From Paramacrobiotus richtersi (Eukaryota; Tardigrada; Eutardigrada; Parachela; Macrobiotidae), in the NCBI GenBank assembly GCA_034698045.1, contig JAQGAU010000138.1:1-38379 (forward strand): DNA of 38,379 nt, written 5' to 3'. The notes beneath the pieces are model-generated. The model was not told where the DNA came from. It ran no database searches and saw nothing but the letters and a program-made list of their open reading frames with translations. This document shows positions 34,141 through 38,379 of this stretch, piece after piece (within the stretch, counting starts at the first letter, position 1; each line of letters begins with the position of its first letter). Position numbers and translations under genes: made by a program.

Positions 34141-37100
34141 GTAAGTTTCTCCAATGGTGAACGATTGATTCGGGAACGCTACGTGTCTAACCGTCTAATC
34201 AAGTTGTTTTGCATTATATAAAGGGATAACATACCCGATGACCCACAAGCATTTGTTGCCTATGCCAATGATTACTTTTACAACAAACGCAATCCCAATG
34301 CGGTAAGTACAACTTTTGCTTATACAAATTTGTTTGCGATGACATGTTTGGAAATGACAACAGTTTCCGCTCACCCTTTCACTCTTTCTAAACATGTCTG
34401 GAATAATTATGTGTAAACTGTTTTTTTTCACTTTCGCATAACTATGGAATCTCCTTCTCGCACTGACTCAATTTTGTTGTAAATTTAAATTTAAAATTTT
34501 ATTTTATTTTTACATTTTTAAGTATAATTTTTGCATAAATAAAAAAAGCTACGGTATAGTGGTTCTATCCCTTTTGTTGCGCAGTGTGCAATGCACAGAA
34601 TGATTATACGTACGATAACATACTTGTCATCATATATTCAATTGTTTGCTTCTACATTGCAGACAGTTCCCCGCTGTTGATTAAAAACTGATCTATATGT
34701 AAAATGATAGTATATAACAAATTGTAGCGATTATATGGTCAAAGTTTTCTTACCAAAATTCTCTGTTTAGAAAAGTAGATTACAGGATAACCCATGCAGG
34801 ACGTTTTTTGCATATTCATCAAGAGCATAACAGGTAATGGATTATACTATCCGATATCGTAGTGTACTGGCTCAGTACGATCAACGGTTTTCCCTGCTTT
34901 CAAATTATCAAGCAATCTTTAGCCGAGTTTGTAATTTTCCGTATATTACTTTTTTTTATTCCTTTTGCTATATGACTCTCCGCAACAAATCAGACTGTTG
35001 TTACTAAAATATGACAAAATAAATAATTAAAGTGAATAATAAAATCAAAACGAACTAATAAACTAGTAATTTATTAAAACTTGATTTAATAAAGCTAAAA
35101 AAATCGGCATCATAACAAATAATACGGCAGTCTGATAAGGATGATGTGTATATTTGTATATTTCGGCAAGGACGTTATTCCCATACATTTCTTCACAGAA
35201 AACAGGAAAATAATTCGTCCTTTTCATCAAATTGATTAAATTGATTAATTAAAATTGATTAATCAAAATTGATTAATCAAAATTGATTAATTAAAATTGA
35301 TTAATTATAAAATTAATTAATTAACTAACTAAAATTTATCAATTAAAATTAATTAATTAATTAAAAAAAAACAGGAATCAATCAACGTTACCAATAAAGC
35401 CCGTACACACACACTCTCTCCTTATATAGCCACCAAAAAACCCCAAAGACAACCTGGGCCCCCAGAAGATGCCGGTCAGCCAGCAGCCCTGCACGCCGGG
35501 CGCTCCGTGCCGCAGCCAGCACAGCCGGGTGAACCAGGTCCCCTCCGGGGAGAACGCCGGAAATCCCTCGTCCCATCGCGTTCCCAGCGCCGCCCCCTCC
35601 ACCGCCCAGATGTCGCAGCGGGGCGCGCCCTCCTCCGCCAAACTCCGGGGTCCGACACCCCAGCCGTCGCGACTAGCCCCCGGGGGGAATGCGTCCAGTG
35701 CCCATAGTAAAGGCGGGTTATTGGCGCCGTCGACGCACCGGACCAAGAGCAATATTTCGTACAGTAACGCCAGCTCGTATAACAGCTTCCAGGTAAGGTT
35801 GTCCTGTTTGCTTGAATGTGTTTATAATGCCGGAAGATTGGCATGATTTATCACAGGTCGTAGTGTATAACAATGACAATGACAATATCTTCAGATCGTA
35901 GTATAGTGTGCGAAATCGTAGTATAATGGCCTGAACGTTTGGGTTGGGCATAAAAGCATTTTGCAACGCCATGATTGATGATACAAAACATTAAAGCGCG
36001 ACACTGCCACGTAGAGCGAATATGTTTTTTTATATTTGGTATTTACGTGTCTGAGTGAAGCTGTCTTGATCAAATAATAAAATAAATAATATAGTCACGG
36101 TTTAATACTGTAAAATATAATTATTAGATACTTCATAACGCTAGTGCAGTTCTTCTCGTTGTAGTTCCTTCAACTTTCTTGCAGACTGCACGAATATAAG
36201 AATAGTTTTAAACGCAGTTATTATTAAAATACCCGCACGTGATACAGATACTTTTAGTGAAGTTATAGCCAAAGCGCCGTTTGAAACGACTATTCGTGTA
36301 TTAGTAAAGTTTCTTTTAGTAAAGTCACCAAAAGTGATGTTGTATGTATAAATCAGCAAAACTGGTCAACGTGAAAAGACTAAAATTATAAAGTCCAGAT
36401 ATTAACCTTCTGCACAGAGGCGGCCGGTATCTTTCGATCGAGCCTGATCAATCTTTACTTTGACCACAGGATGTAATCACCTTGCTAACGTTCTAAACGA
36501 CTTGTTGTGTAACACATGCCCTTCATACATCTTATGTTGCTGCGAAGAATCGTAGCATAAAAAAAAGGTTCACAACTGTAAAGCTACAAACTCATATTTA
36601 AAGCAATACGCAGCTTGTGCTTACTAAATCCGATATTTTGCGATCTTTGAGCCACTACACTACGACATCTGTGGTAAACCAATGCTGCACCGGCAAATCA
36701 GCTGTTCATGACAAACGGCGCTGTTAAATTTGTATTACACAACCATGGCCAATACGTTGGGTACGATGTTCAAAATTCCTACATAGTCCCTACAATTGCA
36801 GGACGTGGAGCCCTACCTGGATAAACACGGCCGTCCCAAGCGATTCGTCTGCTGTAACTGCGGGAAAAACCGTGGCCGGTGTTTCTGCTCGAGTGTGGAT
36901 GATTTCTCCTCGCTGGACGTGACCAAGTCCCAGTGGTGGTTGTCCCAAGCGTCAGCCATGGCGCTGCGGGAGAAGCGTCTGGCGGAGGCGGAAAAAGGCG
37001 CCAGTATGAATGCCATCCCGCGGAATGAGGCCGATTTCAAAAAGGCCGAGCAGGCCAAGCTGACCGCGGTCAACGCGGCGCCCAGTACCGTCAGCGCCCC

Positions 37101-37182
37101 GGTGGTGTCCATGTCGGTGCCGGAGATGCCGCCGGTGCATGAGATGCCCACGGCGCAACCGGATGATACGGCGCCGGGTTGA
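34040..37182 (+). CDS. Probable RIIa/DPY-30-like docking protein with Cys-rich C-terminal knuckle, 295 aa
   Basis: Four exons, 34040-34140, 34224-34302, 35466-35792 and 36802-37182, sum to 888 nt with matched phases. ATG follows GAGAAAACA. Residues about 18-58 (VEKALKQFIYHFLKDNIPDD, then PQAFVAYANDYFYNKR) fit the two-helix RIIa pattern: hydrophobic heptads, a Pro-Asp turn, then F..Y...YF. Such domains dimerise and bind amphipathic helices, as in PKA regulatory subunits and sperm/ciliary proteins. Residues 61-169 are low-complexity Ser/Pro/Gly/Ala. Residues about 170-200 hold KRFVCCNCGKNRGRCFC, a possible zinc knuckle, then SQWWLSQASAMALREKRLAE, probably helical. The C-terminus is Pro/Met/Ala-rich. 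The domain call is moderate and the Cys motif is unassigned. Confidence 0.75.
34224..34302 (+). CDS. RIIa-like gene exon 2
   Basis: Acceptor AAAG and donor GTAAGT at 34303, 79 nt. It encodes DNIPDDPQAFVAYANDYF and NKRNPNA, the second helix. The upstream intron is only 83 bp. Confidence 0.78.
35226..35369. repeat. AT-rich tandem repeat, unit about 14 bp
   Basis: Repeated ATTGATTAATCAAA / ATTGATTAATTAAA units grade into ATTAATTAA runs, ending about 100 bp before exon 3 of the RIIa-like gene. Each unit holds the near-palindrome TTGATTAATCAA. Confidence 0.8.
35466..35792 (+). CDS. RIIa-like gene exon 3, GC-rich linker
   Basis: Acceptor CCCCCAG and donor GTAAGG at 35793; 327 nt, phase 0. Ser/Pro/Gly/Ala-rich, ending SYSNASSYNSFQ. 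Strikingly GC-rich between very AT-rich introns. Other frames are open too, but only this one joins both neighbours. The acceptor is less certain than the donor. Confidence 0.65.
36649..36665 (+). promoter_or_regulatory. 17-bp dispersed motif, best consensus copy
   Basis: GAGCCACTACACTACGA. This is the clearest of at least 15 related sites, with consensus [GT]AGCCnnTACACTACGA. Good copies in unrelated flanks: 3023-3040 (minus), 3604-3620, 7144-7160, 26792-26808, 34857-34873 (minus), 35916-35931 (minus, variant) and 37604-37620. Array copies: 8151, 11946, 13165, 18012, 20345 and 30280. All lie in introns, spacers or putative UTR. Function unknown. Confidence 0.6.
36802..37182 (+). CDS. RIIa-like gene exon 4, Cys knuckle and stop
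   Basis: Acceptor ATTGCAG; stop TGA at 37180-37182. It begins DVEPYLDKHGRPKRFVC, followed by the Cys-rich motif (spacing CC-x-C-x6-C-x-C) and an Ala/Lys/Glu-rich segment. Confidence 0.78.
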   Translation, partial: DVEPYLDKHGRPKRFVCCNCGKNRGRCFCSSVDDFSSLDVTKSQWWLSQASAMALREKRLAEAEKGASMNAIPRNEADFKKAEQAKLTAVNAAPSTVSAPVVSMSVPEMPPVHEMPTAQPDDTAPG

Positions 37183-38379
37183 GATTGATTGTGGTTTCTC
37201 TGTTTTTGGCTGTTGTCGTGGTTTATACATCGAAATTGTGGATGTCTACATATACATGAGACAAAACATTCTTGCACTTCGGATGACCTTTTATATTACG
37301 GGCATCCTTTTGATTTGGTAATCAAATTGGGAAATTGCTGTGGTTAATTTATTACAAATTCATAACTAAATAATCATAAAAATTAATCGTAAAAAATCAT
37401 AATCATAATTAAAAAATTTATTACAAGTTCATAATTAAAAATCACAGAGCTTTTTCACGTGATTTGCGTTGAGCGATAGTAATATGATGTTGTTGAAAAT
37501 TATGGTGTAAAAAGATTTAGAACTTTATTAGATTTATGGAGCGGTATTTTAAGTAGTCAGCTGCTTGTGCTTGATAATGGCAAGGTAGGATGCTGCTCTT
37601 TTTAAGCCGCTGTACTACGATGATCATGACACAATGTTGCATGTATTCAGTCTGTGTGTGTCAATCAGCGAAATCTGCTTTTTACCATTACATCAACATA
37701 CAGCGCAAATGCGAAAGTTTTGCAATCTCAAACATTTTCGGCCTATATCAATCATCTTACGAAAACCTTGGAAAATTCGAGTAATCCCTCAATAAAATGG
37801 CTTTACAGGAATAAAGTTGGCAGAAAGTAGTTTTACTGTAATATCAGTTCGCCGATGGTTCAATCTAGATCCTGTGCTAACATTTTTTAGGTGTTAATAG
37901 CTGAATGCCCAAATTTACAAAAAATACTTAAAAAAAATGAAAATAAAAAATCTGTAAATTTCAGGCTTGAAAATACACGAAATTTGTATGAGATTTCTTG
38001 AGATTTCTCCGTTTAACAATATGCGGATCCGGTCAGTGCCGGTTATTTCACAAAACACATCATGCCGCTATTTATTATACATATGAGGGTAAATAACGCG
38101 TGTAGTAACTTTTCGTATAAGGCTTATTTTTAAAACTGAGAATTTTTATTTTGAGAATTTGTTTTAGAATTTTAAGAATTTTTTTTTAAGTTTGAGAATT
38201 TTTTTAAAATTTTGAGAATTCTTTTAAATAAACAAACAGCAACGAATAATGCAAAATAATTGACCGAGCGAGCGAAGCGAGCGAGGTCTATGCTTTGAAA
38301 GCTGGGCCAAAAAAAATTCGCTTCTTGACTTTATCTCGAAAACCACACGTTAGATTTTCATACTTCTTTTTGCAATCAG
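37183..38379. other. 3' flank, mostly non-coding
   Basis: Presumed 3'UTR and spacer of the RIIa-like gene. It contains a TTTGAGAATTTTT-type short repeat near 38135-38225 and a 20-bp mirror repeat, GAGCGAGCGAAGCGAGCGAG, at 38266-38285 flanked by GACC and GTC. No further exon recognised. Confidence 0.45.
37791..37815 (+). other. Candidate polyadenylation signals
   Basis: Two AATAAA hexamers (37791-37796 and 37810-37815) lie about 610 bp after the RIIa-like gene's stop, the only close pair downstream. They would give a 3'UTR containing one copy of the 17-bp motif at 37604. Confidence 0.4.

Noticed and set aside
35378-35844. Open frames on the minus strand and other plus frames over the GC-rich exon
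   Set aside because: GC-rich sequence lacks stops in many frames. Only the plus frame ending SSYNSFQ joins the neighbouring exons in phase.
36813-37277. 154-codon minus-strand frame over RIIa-like exon 4
   Set aside because: Shadow of the plus-strand exon, with no splice partner or motif.

Overview
This is animal nuclear DNA. The evidence is multi-exon genes with GT-AG introns, AT-rich introns and spacers around GC-richer exons, a facilitative glucose transporter (GLUT/SLC2A) of metazoan type, and DNA-transposon remnants. I cannot name the species; a small invertebrate is likely. I saw no rRNA, tRNA, CRISPR or virus-derived element.

Layout. (1) 1-7541, plus strand: eight exons of a GLUT gene, from TM2 to the C-terminal PETKG motif and stop. 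The exon for the N-terminus and TM1 is not in the window and is probably upstream. All phases join cleanly, but exon 4 has an in-frame TAG. (2) About 6.7-33.3 kb: a mosaic array built from two neighbours. One is the GLUT 3' end (exons 7 and 8, intron 7 and a 3'UTR segment). The other is a minus-strand gene I do not recognise, with a Ser/Pro-rich N-terminal half carrying PSP-E-I repeats, an acidic stretch, a Tudor-like (Royal-family-like) barrel exon and a conserved Trp-rich C-terminal exon. There are six copies, A-F. B (306 aa), D (460 aa) and F (336 aa) have fully phased open exons. A is frameshifted. C and E are truncated. GLUT exon 7 occurs twice and exon 8 four times, one copy decayed and one with its stop lost. 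(3) 25.3-28.7 kb: mostly gene-poor DNA with hairpins and a 370-bp inverted-repeat element. A TA-flanked 272-bp MITE sits just before it inside a GLUT 3'UTR copy. (4) 34.0-37.2 kb, plus strand: a four-exon gene for a 295-aa protein with a probable N-terminal RIIa/DPY-30-like docking domain, a Ser/Pro/Gly-rich linker and a Cys-rich knuckle.

The most unexpected signal is not a gene. A 17-bp motif, roughly [GT]AGCCnnTACACTACGA, recurs on both strands in introns, spacers and one putative 3'UTR of all three gene families, with no visible similarity beyond it. The other main point is the array itself: a tandem family of apparently functional antisense genes interleaved with duplicated terminal exons of the transporter, which could serve as alternative 3' ends.
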